From: Bacillota bacterium
Lineage (GTDB): Bacteria; Bacillota; Clostridia; Lachnospirales; Lachnospiraceae
NCBI GenBank assembly: GCA_023386315.1
Contig: JAEWJZ010000030.1
Span: 186,001-250,000, forward strand
Length of the DNA: 64,000 nucleotides
Reading direction: 5' to 3'
The notes under the pieces were generated by a model. It saw nothing but the letters and a program-made list of their open reading frames with translations. It did no database searches and was not told the origin of the DNA. A program made the translations under genes and the position numbers. Of this stretch, positions 55,008 to 64,000 are shown piece by piece (the stretch's first letter is position 1; every line of letters starts with the position of its first letter).

Positions 55008-58000
55008 AAGCAGGAACAGAAATCTCCTGGTATCGGCAGCAGCGGGAAGCGGTAAAACGGCTGTTCTGGTGGAACGCATTATACGAATGATTACGGAGGG
55101 AGAGCATCCCCTTAAAATAGATCAGCTTCTGGTCATGACGTTTACAAAGGCTGCAGCAGATGAGATGCGGGAGCGCGTTTTAAAGGCGGTGGATGAGAAG
55201 CTGATGGAACAGCCGGATAACGATCATCTTCAGATGCAGGCAGCCATGATTCCCTACGCCCAGATTACGACCATAGACAGCTTCTGTCTGGGGATTATCA
55301 GAGAGCATTACAGCCGGTTAGACATTGATCCTGCTTTCCGTGTGGGAGATGAAGGAGAATTGATTCTCCTTCGGGGAGATGTAATGAAGGAGATGCTGGA
55401 GGAGTTCTACGAAACGAAGGATCCTTCCTTCGAATGTTTTGTGGAGACGTATGCCACCGGCAAGACAGACCGTGGAATTGAAGAGTTTATCATGCAGGTA
55501 TACCGTTTCTGCCAAAGCAATCCATGGCCGGAGGAATGGTTAAACAACTGCAGGAAAGAGCTTGAATCCTGTGATTTAAACCATATGAAGGACACTGCAT
55601 GGATGAGATTTTTGATGGAGGATGCCGCTCTTTTGCTTGAGGAACTGCTGATCCAGACAGAGGCAGCCATGGAGATCTGCCAGGAGGAAAACGGGCCGGA
55701 GGCGTATCTTCCCATGCTGGCCAGTGATGCAGCCATGTTAAAATCCCTTGGGGAAGCAGAGGATTATGAGATTTTAAACGGCAGATTAAAAGAGGTATCT
55801 TTTGCCAGGCTTGCTTCCATACGAAGCAAAGACATAGATCCGGAGAAAAAAGCCGCTGTAACCGCGGTTAGGGACAGAGTGAAAAAGGGCGTTGGAAAGC
55901 TCTGCGATTTATACTGTTTTGAATCTCCCGAAGAGGTGGGAGCAGATATGGAAGGGACGAAAGAAGCTGTTTTCATGCTTCTTCATCTTGCAGAAGAATA
56001 TTCCCGCAGATACCAGGAGAAAAAAAAGGAACGCAATCTGGTGGATTTTAACGACCTGGAGCATTATGCTCTTCAGATTTTATTAAAGGAAGAAGACGGA
56101 TTAAGGATTCCGTCGGAAGCAGCTGACGAATTCAGCCGCCAGTTTGAGGAGATCCTGGTGGATGAATATCAGGACAGCAACGAGGTACAGGAAGCGTTAA
56201 TCAACAGCATTTCAAGAGAGCGGTTTGGCAGCCCAAATGTTTTCATGGTTGGAGATGTAAAACAGAGTATTTACCAGTTCCGTCTGGCAAGACCCCAGTT
56301 GTTCTTAGATAAGTATCAGAGGTATTCAAACGAAGAAGGAAGCTATCAGAAGATTGAACTTCACCAGAATTTCCGAAGCAGAGAATCGGTTTTAACCAGT
56401 ATCAATGAGGTTTTTTATCAGATTATGACAAAAAATCTGGGGAATATCCGTTATACAAAGGAGACGGCACTTCACCCGGGAGCTGTCTTTTGCGAATCGG
56501 AAGGCCGGGTGGGAGAAAAGACAGAGCTCCTTCTTATTCATGGCTCATCGGAACAGCTGAAGCAGCTTGATGAAGACACTGCAGATTATACCAGCAGGGA
56601 AGCGGAGGCGAAAGTAATTGTCTCTAAAATCAGGGAACTTACGGATCCGGATGGAGGACTTCTCATCTGGGATAAAAACCTGGGCCAGGCAGGGGGATAC
56701 CGGATCTGCCAATACTCTGATATCGTTATCTTATTAAGAAGCTTAAGCGGATGGGCGGAGGAATTTGTCAATATTTTGATGAATGAGGGGATTCCTGCCC
56801 ACGCAGAACGAAAAACCGGATATTTTTCTGCAGCAGAAGTGGAGACGGTTCTTTCCATGCTGAACATTATTGATAATCCCATGCAGGACATCCCGCTGGC
56901 TGCAGTTTTTAAATCCCCTGTTGCAGGGATTGATGACCAGGAGATGGCTCACCTCATGGCTGTATGGAAAAATGCTGATAAAAAGGGCCAGGACCGCGGG
57001 ATTTATGGTGCGTGGCAGCACTATTTAAAGGAGTATGAAGAAAAGGAAGATAAAACTGCCCCTGAACTTTTTATAAAACTTGCAGCTTTTTCTGAACAGC
57101 TTTCCAGGTACAGGGAAAAAGCCGCTTATCTTTCCATTCATGAGCTTCTCTATGATATCTATGAGGGAACCGGTTATTACGACTATGTTTCCGCCATGCC
57201 TGGAGGAGAAGTCCGCAGAGCCAATCTTTCCATGCTTGTGGAAAAGGCGGCAGCCTATGAGCAGACCAGCTACAGAGGGCTGTTTCATTTTATCCGGTAT
57301 ATCGAAAATCTGAAAAAATATGATACGGATTTTGGAGAAGCCTCCCTTCTGGGCGAAGAGAATACGGTCCGTGTCATGAGTATCCATAAGAGCAAGGGAC
57401 TGGAGTTTCCGGTTGTATTTCTGGCTGGAATGGGGAAAAAATTCAATAAACAGGATGCCTATGGAAAGCTTCTTATTGACCCTGATCTGGGAATCGGAAC
57501 AGATTACATAGATTTAGAAAAGCGGATCAAGGCACCGACCTTAAAAAAACACGTATTAAAGAGAAAGACAGAATTAAGCGCGCTTGGAGAGGAACTTCGG
57601 GTACTCTATGTTGCCATGACAAGAGCAAAAGAAAAGCTGATTATGACCGGGCTGGACCGCTATCTGGATAAAAAATTTGAGCGCTACGCATCTGTCATGA
57701 GAGCTCACGGTCAGATCCCGTTTTCCTTTCTTTCCGGAGCAGATTCTTATTTAGACTGGCTGCTTATGAGCCTGTCCGGTAAATATTCCCCTTCCGGTAT
57801 TCTGTCTGAAGAAGGGCAGGATACGGGGAATCTGATTATGAAGGAACTGACGGTTTCCGGCCTGGTTATGGGAGAGATGAACCGTCAGGTGGGTAAGAAA
57901 CTGACGAAAGAAAGTTTCCTGAGACTGGATACCAAAAAGAGCTATGACCAGGAGTTTGAAAGAGGCTTAAAGGAGGCACTTTCCTTTCTTTATCCTTATG

Positions 58001-58662
58001 AAGAGGACATAAGACTCCACACCAAGCTGACGGTTTCCGAACTGAAAAAGCAGGGGCAGTTTCTGGATGAAGAGGAAAGTGATTTTCTTCCCACAATTCC
58101 TGCTTTTTTAAGAGAAGAAATAGAAGAAGAAAAGTCAGGGGGGGTCCGCCGGGGTACCGCTTATCACCGCGCTTTGGAGCTCCTGGATTTTTCCAGGGTG
58201 AAGACGGCAGAGGATTTGACGGCTGCACTGGAAGAATTAAAAGGGGATGGACGGCTGAATGAGGAAAGCTTTGCCCTGCTGTCAAAATCCCAGCTTTTCG
58301 CATTTGTAAACTCATCTTTAGGAAAGCGCCTGGCAGCAGCCCAGGAGAAAGGGCTGTTAAAACGGGAACAGCAGTTTGTGATCGGCATACCGGCCAGGGA
58401 GATGGATGTGGCTGATTCCGGTGAACGCATTCTCATACAGGGAATTATTGATGCCTATATGGAAGAAGAAGGGCAGCTGGTTTTAGTGGATTACAAGACG
58501 GATTTTTTAAGGGAAGGGGAAGAATTCATTCTTTTTGACCGTTATGGAATCCAGATGGAGTATTACAGACGGGCTCTGGAACAGATTACAGGGAAAAAGG
58601 TGAAAGAGATGATTATCTATTCCTTCGCACTGAAAAAAGAAGTTGTAATAAACGGAACATAA
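54967..58662 (+). CDS. addA: ATP-dependent helicase/nuclease subunit A
   Basis: The 1231-aa UvrD/Rep-type helicase has Walker A SAAAGSGKTAVLVERI (near residue 30), ILVDEYQDSNEVQ, GDVKQSIYQFR, VMSIHKSKGLEFPVVF and VAMTRAKEKL. A C-terminal RecB nuclease domain has LVLVDYKTDF. The ATG at 54967 follows GGAGAGGAAC. With AddB it loads RecA at breaks. It starts inside the end of addB. Confidence 0.97.
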   Translation: MAITWTEEQKAVIESRNRNLLVSAAAGSGKTAVLVERIIRMITEGEHPLKIDQLLVMTFTKAAADEMRERVLKAVDEKLMEQPDNDHLQMQAAMIPYAQITTIDSFCLGIIREHYSRLDIDPAFRVGDEGELILLRGDVMKEMLEEFYETKDPSFECFVETYATGKTDRGIEEFIMQVYRFCQSNPWPEEWLNNCRKELESCDLNHMKDTAWMRFLMEDAALLLEELLIQTEAAMEICQEENGPEAYLPMLASDAAMLKSLGEAEDYEILNGRLKEVSFARLASIRSKDIDPEKKAAVTAVRDRVKKGVGKLCDLYCFESPEEVGADMEGTKEAVFMLLHLAEEYSRRYQEKKKERNLVDFNDLEHYALQILLKEEDGLRIPSEAADEFSRQFEEILVDEYQDSNEVQEALINSISRERFGSPNVFMVGDVKQSIYQFRLARPQLFLDKYQRYSNEEGSYQKIELHQNFRSRESVLTSINEVFYQIMTKNLGNIRYTKETALHPGAVFCESEGRVGEKTELLLIHGSSEQLKQLDEDTADYTSREAEAKVIVSKIRELTDPDGGLLIWDKNLGQAGGYRICQYSDIVILLRSLSGWAEEFVNILMNEGIPAHAERKTGYFSAAEVETVLSMLNIIDNPMQDIPLAAVFKSPVAGIDDQEMAHLMAVWKNADKKGQDRGIYGAWQHYLKEYEEKEDKTAPELFIKLAAFSEQLSRYREKAAYLSIHELLYDIYEGTGYYDYVSAMPGGEVRRANLSMLVEKAAAYEQTSYRGLFHFIRYIENLKKYDTDFGEASLLGEENTVRVMSIHKSKGLEFPVVFLAGMGKKFNKQDAYGKLLIDPDLGIGTDYIDLEKRIKAPTLKKHVLKRKTELSALGEELRVLYVAMTRAKEKLIMTGLDRYLDKKFERYASVMRAHGQIPFSFLSGADSYLDWLLMSLSGKYSPSGILSEEGQDTGNLIMKELTVSGLVMGEMNRQVGKKLTKESFLRLDTKKSYDQEFERGLKEALSFLYPYEEDIRLHTKLTVSELKKQGQFLDEEESDFLPTIPAFLREEIEEEKSGGVRRGTAYHRALELLDFSRVKTAEDLTAALEELKGDGRLNEESFALLSKSQLFAFVNSSLGKRLAAAQEKGLLKREQQFVIGIPAREMDVADSGERILIQGIIDAYMEEEGQLVLVDYKTDFLREGEEFILFDRYGIQMEYYRRALEQITGKKVKEMIIYSFALKKEVVINGT

Positions 58663-58689
58663 TATCGTATAGAATGGAGATGGAACCAT

Positions 58690-59745
58690 ATGATACCTGA
58701 CAGTGAAGTAAGATTGACTCAAATGACGAAAACCGCCGGCTGTGCCGCGAAGATCGGTCCCGGTACACTGGCTGGAATTCTGGAGCATTTGCCGAAGTTT
58801 CAGGATCCCAGTCTTCTGGTGGGGATTGAAACATCTGATGATGGTGCGATATACAAGGTAAATGATGATCTTGCACTGATTCAGACTCTGGATTTTTTCA
58901 CACCTGTGGTCGATGATCCTTTTACATTCGGCCAGATAGCTGCTGCCAACGCGCTCAGTGATATTTATGCCATGGGAGGAGAACCGAAGGTTGCTTTAAA
59001 TATTGTAGCGTGGCCAAACTGCTTAAATCCCGGGATTCTGGGCAGGATATTAGAAGGCGGCGCGTCAAAGGTTCTGGAAGCAGGCGCCGTACTGGCTGGA
59101 GGTCATTCCATTCAGGATGAGGAACCCAAGTACGGACTAAGTGTGACTGGATTTGTCCATCCGGATAAGGTTTTTAAAAACTGTGAAGCCAGGCCTGGGG
59201 ATGTTTTAATTCTCACAAAACCCCTGGGAACCGGAATCGTTAATACTGCTGTAAAGGCTGATTTAGCATCACAGGAAGCAAAAGAAGAAGTGATAAAGGT
59301 CATGACTTCCTTAAACCGTAAAGCCAAGCAGGTCATTGAACGATATGAAGTACACAGCTGCACCGATGTGACCGGTTTTGGTCTGGCAGGCCATTCCGTT
59401 GAGATGGCGGAAGGCAGCGGGGTCACTCTGGAATTTTCCGTGAGTGATCTTCCGGTGCAGAAGGAAGCCTTTGAGCTTGCGAGAATGGGACTGGTGCCGG
59501 AAGGGGCGTATAAGAACCGTTCCTATACCAGCGAACGTGTGGATTACGCGGATACAGAGGAATATATGATTGATATATTCTGTGATCCCCAGACCTCAGG
59601 AGGGCTGCTCATCAGTGTATCCAGAGAAGACGGAGAGAGGATTATGGAAGATTTTGCACGAGAGGGTATGGAAACTGAATGCCGGATGATCGGCAGAGTT
59701 ACGAAGAAGCAGGAAAAGCCGGTAAAGCTGAGGAATCGTTTATGA
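58690..59745 (+). CDS. selD: Selenide, water dikinase (selenophosphate synthetase)
   Basis: The 351-aa enzyme makes selenophosphate from selenide and ATP. Catalytic residues are C18 and K21 (TAGCAAKIGPG), so the reactive position is Cys and not selenocysteine. Later motifs are SDIYAMGGEPKVALNIVAWP, AGGHSIQDEEPKYGLSVTGFVHP and CTDVTGFGLAGH. GGAGATGGAACC precedes the ATG. It starts 27 bp after addA and overlaps the next gene (TATGA). The downstream partner genes suggest use for a selenium cofactor or selenium carrier. Confidence 0.96.
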   Translation: MIPDSEVRLTQMTKTAGCAAKIGPGTLAGILEHLPKFQDPSLLVGIETSDDGAIYKVNDDLALIQTLDFFTPVVDDPFTFGQIAAANALSDIYAMGGEPKVALNIVAWPNCLNPGILGRILEGGASKVLEAGAVLAGGHSIQDEEPKYGLSVTGFVHPDKVFKNCEARPGDVLILTKPLGTGIVNTAVKADLASQEAKEEVIKVMTSLNRKAKQVIERYEVHSCTDVTGFGLAGHSVEMAEGSGVTLEFSVSDLPVQKEAFELARMGLVPEGAYKNRSYTSERVDYADTEEYMIDIFCDPQTSGGLLISVSREDGERIMEDFAREGMETECRMIGRVTKKQEKPVKLRNRL

Positions 59746-60899
59746 TTTATCTGGATAATGCAGCCACTTCCCTGCAAAAGCCTGAGGAAGTGAGGCTGGC
59801 GGTGGCTGACGCCATGCTTACCATGGGAAATCCCGGCAGAGGGATTTACGGCGCATCCCTTGATGCAGCCAGGATGATTTATGATACCAGGTGTCTGGTC
59901 TCCCGGCTGTTTCATGCAAAATATCCAGACCAGGTAGCATTTACAGCTAATTCAACAGAGAGCTTAAACCTGGCTGTTGAAGGGATTATCCGTCCCGGGG
60001 ATCATGTAATTACAACCATGATGGAGCACAATTCCGTACTCCGCCCTCTTTACCGCATGGAAGACAAGGGGGCAGAACTTACCATTTTGCCTGCAGATAA
60101 AGATGGCTGCATACGTTTGGAAGATCTTGAGGCTGCAGTTAAGAGTAATACGAGAGCTGTGATTTGTACCCATGCTTCTAATTTAACTGGAAATGTGAAT
60201 GACTTGGGGACAATAGGCAGAATTTGCAATAAACACGAGATTCTTTTCATTTTGGATGCCTCACAGACAGCCGGAGTGTTTGACATTGATATGGAGGGAA
60301 TGGGAATTGATGTTGTTTGCTTTACCGGACACAAGGGGCTTTTAGGTCCACAGGGAACCGGAGGAATCTGCGTAAGGAAAGGGGTGAACATTCAGCCTTT
60401 CATCGTAGGCGGAAGCGGAACCCAGAGTTTCTTAAAGACACAGCCGGAGCAGATGCCGGAGCGTCTGGAAGCCGGAACATTAAACTGCCATGGCATTGCG
60501 GGGCTTCATGCAGCGCTTCTCTATATTGAACGGACGGGTATAGAGTTTATACGTAAACGGGAACAGCTTCTGATGAGACGGTTTTATGAAGGGGTAAAGG
60601 ATATTCCCGGAGTATCCATCTACGGTGATTTTTCCCGGAAGAGCCTTGATGAACGGGCACCGGTCGTAGCTTTAAATATTGGAGATTTAGATTCAGGCCA
60701 GGTTGCAGACGAACTGGCGGTTTCTTATGATATCTATGCCAGGGCCGGAGCTCATTGTGCTCCCCTGATGCACCAGGCACTTGGAACCGTAAAGCAGGGA
60801 GCAGTGCGTTTTTCCATGTCCCATTTCAATACAGAAGAGGAAATTGATCAGGCGGTAAAAGCGGTCAGAGAGCTGAGCAGATGGGGACAGGAGATATAA
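59742..60899 (+). CDS. Cysteine desulfurase / selenocysteine lyase-like aminotransferase V
   Basis: The 385-aa PLP enzyme starts at the ATG overlapping the selD stop. PLP lysine is K198 (FTGHKGLLGPQGTGG) and the active cysteine is probably C339 (GAHCAPLMHQALGT). It resembles the cysteine-desulfurase family members that sit next to selD in anaerobes and could deliver selenium or sulfur to SelD or to the DUF3343 protein. A general Fe-S role is less likely because no iscU-like gene is near. Confidence 0.9.
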   Translation: MIYLDNAATSLQKPEEVRLAVADAMLTMGNPGRGIYGASLDAARMIYDTRCLVSRLFHAKYPDQVAFTANSTESLNLAVEGIIRPGDHVITTMMEHNSVLRPLYRMEDKGAELTILPADKDGCIRLEDLEAAVKSNTRAVICTHASNLTGNVNDLGTIGRICNKHEILFILDASQTAGVFDIDMEGMGIDVVCFTGHKGLLGPQGTGGICVRKGVNIQPFIVGGSGTQSFLKTQPEQMPERLEAGTLNCHGIAGLHAALLYIERTGIEFIRKREQLLMRRFYEGVKDIPGVSIYGDFSRKSLDERAPVVALNIGDLDSGQVADELAVSYDIYARAGAHCAPLMHQALGTVKQGAVRFSMSHFNTEEEIDQAVKAVRELSRWGQEI

Positions 60900-61135
60900 T
60901 GAGGCAGAAAGAGTTAAAGACTATAGTGACATTTCATACTGTTACGGAGGCGATTGCCATGGAGACTGCGTGTATGAAAGAAAATATTCCGGGAAGGATC
61001 ATTCCGGTACCCAGGGAAATTAAAGCTGGCTGCGGACTTTCCTGGTCCATGCCTGTTTCCTGGGAGGGAGACTTAAGCCAATGGATGGAGGAGAAAGGTC
61101 TTAGATGGGAATCAGTAGGGGAGTATTTTATTTGA
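60899..61135 (+). CDS. DUF3343-family putative Se/S carrier
   Basis: The 78-aa protein has the DUF3343 pattern: VTFHTVTEAIAMETACMKENIPGRIIPVPREIKAGCGLSWSM, with a conserved Cys in the AGCGL motif. These small proteins are thought to carry sulfur or selenium. The start overlaps the desulfurase stop by 1 bp (TAATG), so it is the last gene of the unit. Neighbouring selD supports a selenium role. Confidence 0.87.
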   Translation: MRQKELKTIVTFHTVTEAIAMETACMKENIPGRIIPVPREIKAGCGLSWSMPVSWEGDLSQWMEEKGLRWESVGEYFI

Positions 61136-61237
61136 TATTTTCAATTTATCATTAACACACTGAAATAGTCGGAAAAATATGATATAGGTACTAAAAAGAC
61201 AGCATATAATGACAAATGATTTAAAACAAAATTGGCA

Positions 61238-61267
61238 TTGACAAATAGTTTTACAATATGTTATAGT
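61238..61267 (+). promoter_or_regulatory. Promoter of the guanine deaminase-permease operon
   Basis: TTGACA (61238-61243), 18-nt spacer, TATAGT (61262-61267). The transcript starts about 40 nt before the purine aptamer. The rest of the gap between DUF3343 and this promoter (61136-61237) shows nothing recognisable. Confidence 0.8.
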
Positions 61268-61313
61268 CAACCTGTCAGAGGTCACAAAGTTTGTTAAGTA
61301 TCAGTATTCAAAG

Positions 61314-61380
61314 AAACTTATATATGCTCATAATGGGATGAGTGTTTCTACCAACTACCGTAATAGTTGTCTATAAGTTT
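61314..61380 (+). promoter_or_regulatory. Purine riboswitch aptamer, guanine/hypoxanthine type
   Basis: P1 AAACTTATA / TATAAGTTT encloses P2 (CTCAT / ATGAG), the core TTTCTACC and P3 (CAACT / AGTTG) with the loop ACCGTAAT. The specificity base in the J3/1 strand, the position equal to C74 of xpt, is C at 61371, so guanine or hypoxanthine is the expected ligand. Downstream structures, including a hairpin ACGGTAG / CTGCCGT followed by a T-run (61448-61505), may be the expression platform. Confidence 0.92.
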
Positions 61381-61528
61381 CCTCGTGATGGGAAGGCGGC
61401 TTTTTTAGCTGTGCTGTTTTTGTTCACGTTTGGAGCGACAAAAGGGAACGGTAGTTTTTTATTGCTTGGTTTTTAGGAACGTTGCAATTTGGCTGCCGTA
61501 TTTTTGTTTGTGCGGAACAGGAGGTTCT

Positions 61529-62809
61529 ATGACCGGTGATAGAAATTTTATACTAAAAGGAAACATTTGCTATAGTGAGGATGTCCATACGTTAAGAACG
61601 GTGGAACAGGGTTTTTTAATATGCCAGAATGGGAAGTCAGCCGGAGTATTTCACAGCATACCGGAGCAGTTTAAGGAATTTTTGATAATTGACTGTAACG
61701 ATAAGCTGATTATACCGGGACTAGTCGATCTTCATATTCATGCACCCCAATATTCATTCCGGGGACTGTCCATGGATTTAGAGCTGTTAGACTGGCTGAA
61801 TACCAATACGTTTCCGGAGGAAGCCAGATATGGCGATCTGGAATATGCAAAAAAGGCCTACCAGATATTTGCAGAAGCGATGAAAAAAAGCGGGACCACC
61901 AGGGCCTGTATATTTGCAACCATCCACGGACGGGCGACAGAGCTGTTGATGGATCTCATGGAAGAGACCGGTTTAAAGACGATGGTTGGAAAGGTCAATA
62001 TGGACCGGAATGCACCGGATTATCTATGTGAGCCGGGTGCACAGGAGTCAGAGGCGGAAACTCTTTTATGGTTATCCCATACAAGAACGAAGTATAAGAA
62101 TGTAACTCCGATTCTGACACCCAGATTTATTCCGTCCTGCACCGATGATCTCATGGAACGGCTGGGAAGGCTGAAGAGGAAATACAAACTTCCGGTTCAG
62201 TCCCATTTGTCGGAGAATTTAAGTGAGATCGAATGGGTGAAAAGCTTATGTCCCAGTACCGGGTGTTACGGCGAAGCCTATGATCAGTTCGGCATGTTCG
62301 GTGGGGAGGAAAAGACTGTGATGGCACATTGCGTCTATTCTTCTGAACAGGAGATTGAACTGATGAAAAAGCGGGGAGTTTATATTGCACACTGTCCCCA
62401 GTCCAACACCAACCTTGCTTCTGGAATTGCACCAGTCCGTACCTTTTTAGATCTGGAATTAAAGACAGGCTTAGGTACCGATGTAGCAGGGGGAAGCGGG
62501 GAATCCATTTTCCGAGCCATGGCTGATGCCATATCAGTATCAAAGCTTCGGTGGCGCCTTGTGGATTCTTCATTAAAACCTGTTACGATTGAGGAAGCAT
62601 TCTATCTGGGAACTCTGGGAGGAGGTTCTTTCTTTGGAAAGACAGGCAGCTTTCTGGAAGGTTATGAGTTTGATGCTCTGATTCTTGATGACAGCAGTTT
62701 AAGTCATCCCCAGCCGCTAAGTGCGAGGGAACGGCTGGAACGTTTTATCTATCTGTCTGATGACAGACACATCACGGGGAAGTATGTGGAAGGGAAACGA
62801 ATTTTTTAG
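61529..62809 (+). CDS. guaD: Guanine deaminase
   Basis: The 426-aa amidohydrolase converts guanine to xanthine. Metal ligands are H69 and H71 (LVDLHIHAPQYSF), with VQSHLSENLSEIEWVKSL, VMAHCVYSSEQEIELMKKRGVYIAHCPQSN and GLGTDVAGGSGES following. The ATG at 61529 follows CAGGAGG; the frame from 61430 lacks a site and runs through the leader. A guanine riboswitch lies upstream and a purine permease downstream. Confidence 0.94.
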   Translation: MTGDRNFILKGNICYSEDVHTLRTVEQGFLICQNGKSAGVFHSIPEQFKEFLIIDCNDKLIIPGLVDLHIHAPQYSFRGLSMDLELLDWLNTNTFPEEARYGDLEYAKKAYQIFAEAMKKSGTTRACIFATIHGRATELLMDLMEETGLKTMVGKVNMDRNAPDYLCEPGAQESEAETLLWLSHTRTKYKNVTPILTPRFIPSCTDDLMERLGRLKRKYKLPVQSHLSENLSEIEWVKSLCPSTGCYGEAYDQFGMFGGEEKTVMAHCVYSSEQEIELMKKRGVYIAHCPQSNTNLASGIAPVRTFLDLELKTGLGTDVAGGSGESIFRAMADAISVSKLRWRLVDSSLKPVTIEEAFYLGTLGGGSFFGKTGSFLEGYEFDALILDDSSLSHPQPLSARERLERFIYLSDDRHITGKYVEGKRIF

Positions 62810-62831
62810 AGCACCTAAGGAGGTAGGAAGT

Positions 62832-64000
62832 ATGGAACGAAATACCAATGCAGGATTTTTACAGAAGATATTTCATTTATCTGAAAATCACACAGATGTG
62901 AAAACTGAGATTATAGCCGGAATCACTACATTTATGACGATGGCTTATATACTGGCAGTAAACCCAAGCGTTCTTGGGGCGGCAAAAATGGACAGCGGTG
63001 CAGTCTTTACAGCCACAGCGCTGGCATCCATGGTTGCAACACTTTTAATGGCGGGTCTTGCAAATTATCCATTTGTACTGGCACCAGGAATGGGATTAAA
63101 TGCTTACTTTGCATATACCGTTGTTCTGAATATGGGTTATACCTGGGAGATGGCACTGGCAGCCGTATTCATCGAAGGTATTATCTTTATTCTGCTTTCA
63201 CTGACCAGTGTCCGTGAGGCGATTTTCAATGCAATTCCAATGAACCTAAAACATGCGGTATCAGCTGGTATCGGTTTATTTATTGCATTTATTGGACTTC
63301 AGAATGCGAAGGTAGTGGTTGACGGTGCGACTCTTGTAACCATGTATTCCTTTAAGACATCTCTTAAAGACGGAACCTTTCATACCGTAGGCATCACAGT
63401 TTTACTTGCGATTATCGGTATTCTGATTACTGCGGTGCTGGTTGTTAAGAATGTGAAAGGTAACATCCTGTGGGGAATTCTGGCTACCTGGGCACTAGGC
63501 ATGATCTGCCAGGCGGTTGGACTTTACCAGCCAAACCCGGAATTGGGCATGTTCAGTGTATTCCCGGATTTTTCCAGGGGATTTGGAATTCCAAGCATGG
63601 CACCAACCTTTTTAAAGCTGGATTTTTCCAAAATTTTATCTGTAGATTTTCTTGTAGTCATGTTTGCGTTCCTGTTTGTAGATATGTTTGATACACTGGG
63701 AACTCTGATCGGAGTGGCATCCAAAGCAGACATGCTTGATAAAGATGGAAAGCTTCCACAGATTAAGGGAGCACTGATGGCAGATGCCGTAGGTACTTCT
63801 GTAGGAGCGTTATTTGGTACATCCACAACTACAACTTTCGTTGAGAGTGCTGCAGGTGTGGCAGAAGGCGGAAGAACTGGATTAACAGCAGTGGTAGCAG
63901 CCATACTTTTTGGCTTATCCCTGTTTTTATCCCCGATCTTTCTTGCAATCCCTTCCTTTGCGACAGCTCCGGCTTTGATCATTGTAGGATTTTTAATGAT
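62832..64000 (+). CDS. NCS2-family (AzgA-like) purine permease, 3' end outside window
   Basis: About 390 residues are visible of a protein with many membrane helices. The NCS2/AzgA motifs are EIIAGITTFMTMAYILAVNPSVLG, LAPGMGLNAYFAY and FVDMFDTLGTLIGVASKADM, with GTSTTTTFVESAAGVAEGGRTGLTAVV near the end. It starts 22 bp after guaD (AAGGAGG). It probably imports guanine/hypoxanthine under the riboswitch upstream. The stop is beyond position 64000. Confidence 0.93.
   Translation, partial: MERNTNAGFLQKIFHLSENHTDVKTEIIAGITTFMTMAYILAVNPSVLGAAKMDSGAVFTATALASMVATLLMAGLANYPFVLAPGMGLNAYFAYTVVLNMGYTWEMALAAVFIEGIIFILLSLTSVREAIFNAIPMNLKHAVSAGIGLFIAFIGLQNAKVVVDGATLVTMYSFKTSLKDGTFHTVGITVLLAIIGILITAVLVVKNVKGNILWGILATWALGMICQAVGLYQPNPELGMFSVFPDFSRGFGIPSMAPTFLKLDFSKILSVDFLVVMFAFLFVDMFDTLGTLIGVASKADMLDKDGKLPQIKGALMADAVGTSVGALFGTSTTTTFVESAAGVAEGGRTGLTAVVAAILFGLSLFLSPIFLAIPSFATAPALIIVGFLM

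Noticed and set aside
58690..58760. Selenocysteine in SelD
   Set aside because: The catalytic position is a TGT cysteine codon and no in-frame TGA or SECIS-like hairpin is present.

Overview
The window looks like a chromosomal segment of a spore-forming, anaerobic Gram-positive bacterium of the Lachnospiraceae (Clostridium cluster XIVa / Lacrimispora-like). The evidence is the clostridial gene order cmk-ispH-S1, a FeoA-FeoA-FeoB iron operon with a small Cys-rich FeoB partner, AddAB instead of RecBCD, CIRCE-controlled groESL, a SpoVAF/GerA-type spore protein, fused ECF ATPases, strong GGAGG ribosome-binding sites and many sigma-A promoters with 17-nt spacers. I saw no rRNA, tRNA, CRISPR array, insertion sequence or prophage.

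Layout. 1-6.9 kb: the end of a polyphosphate:AMP phosphotransferase, a flavoprotein, cmk, ispH, an S1-domain protein and an M13 lipoprotein peptidase. 7.0-11.3 kb: ferrous iron uptake (two feoA, feoB, a Cys-rich membrane peptide), an atypical Fur-family protein and an HD-GYP protein; three copies of a GTTAG-N6-CTAA(C/T) dyad are spread over this block. 11.4-15.6 kb: two related L,D-transpeptidases, one with a Thr/Ala/Pro tail, and an unknown convergent gene between them. 15.6-19.6 kb: an ECF transporter operon that starts with an internally deleted uridine phosphorylase and ends with a NiaR-type regulator. 19.7-25.2 kb: glnS, a MocR regulator, a MORN-like membrane protein, an AraC regulator and a small coiled-coil protein.

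25.2-26.1 kb is a gene-poor stretch holding a candidate type I toxin-antitoxin pair (27-aa membrane peptide plus opposing antisense RNA) and a tandem 44-nt repeat able to form alternative hairpins. It leads into the rhamnose operon rhaB-rhaM-rhaA-rhaD (26.1-30.0 kb). bioB follows, with a BirA operator and a consensus promoter lying inside a long inverted repeat. 31.3-35.7 kb: an acetyltransferase, a YtxH-like protein, groES-groEL and a membrane protein. 35.8-39.8 kb: the trehalose regulon treR / PTS EIIBC / treC, with the operator inside both promoters. 40.1-45.6 kb: guaB, then an RpiR regulator, a PTS EIICB and a GH4 6-phospho-alpha-glucosidase.

45.6-51.4 kb: SpoVAF, a YitT-family protein behind an unassigned structured leader with a terminator, a CaCA cation exchanger behind a yybP-ykoY-type manganese riboswitch, a MATE exporter and an FMN-binding-like protein. 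51.5-61.1 kb: addB-addA-selD-cysteine desulfurase-like-DUF3343, apparently one transcription unit. 61.2-64 kb: a guanine-type purine riboswitch followed by guanine deaminase and an NCS2 purine permease that runs off the window.

Most of the window is ordinary core metabolism. The parts worth a second look are the RNA- and operator-level structures (type I toxin-antitoxin pair, Feo operator family, YitT leader, bioB promoter/terminator overlay) and the selenium-mobilising trio beside purine genes. All calls come from reading the sequence; no database search or folding program was run.
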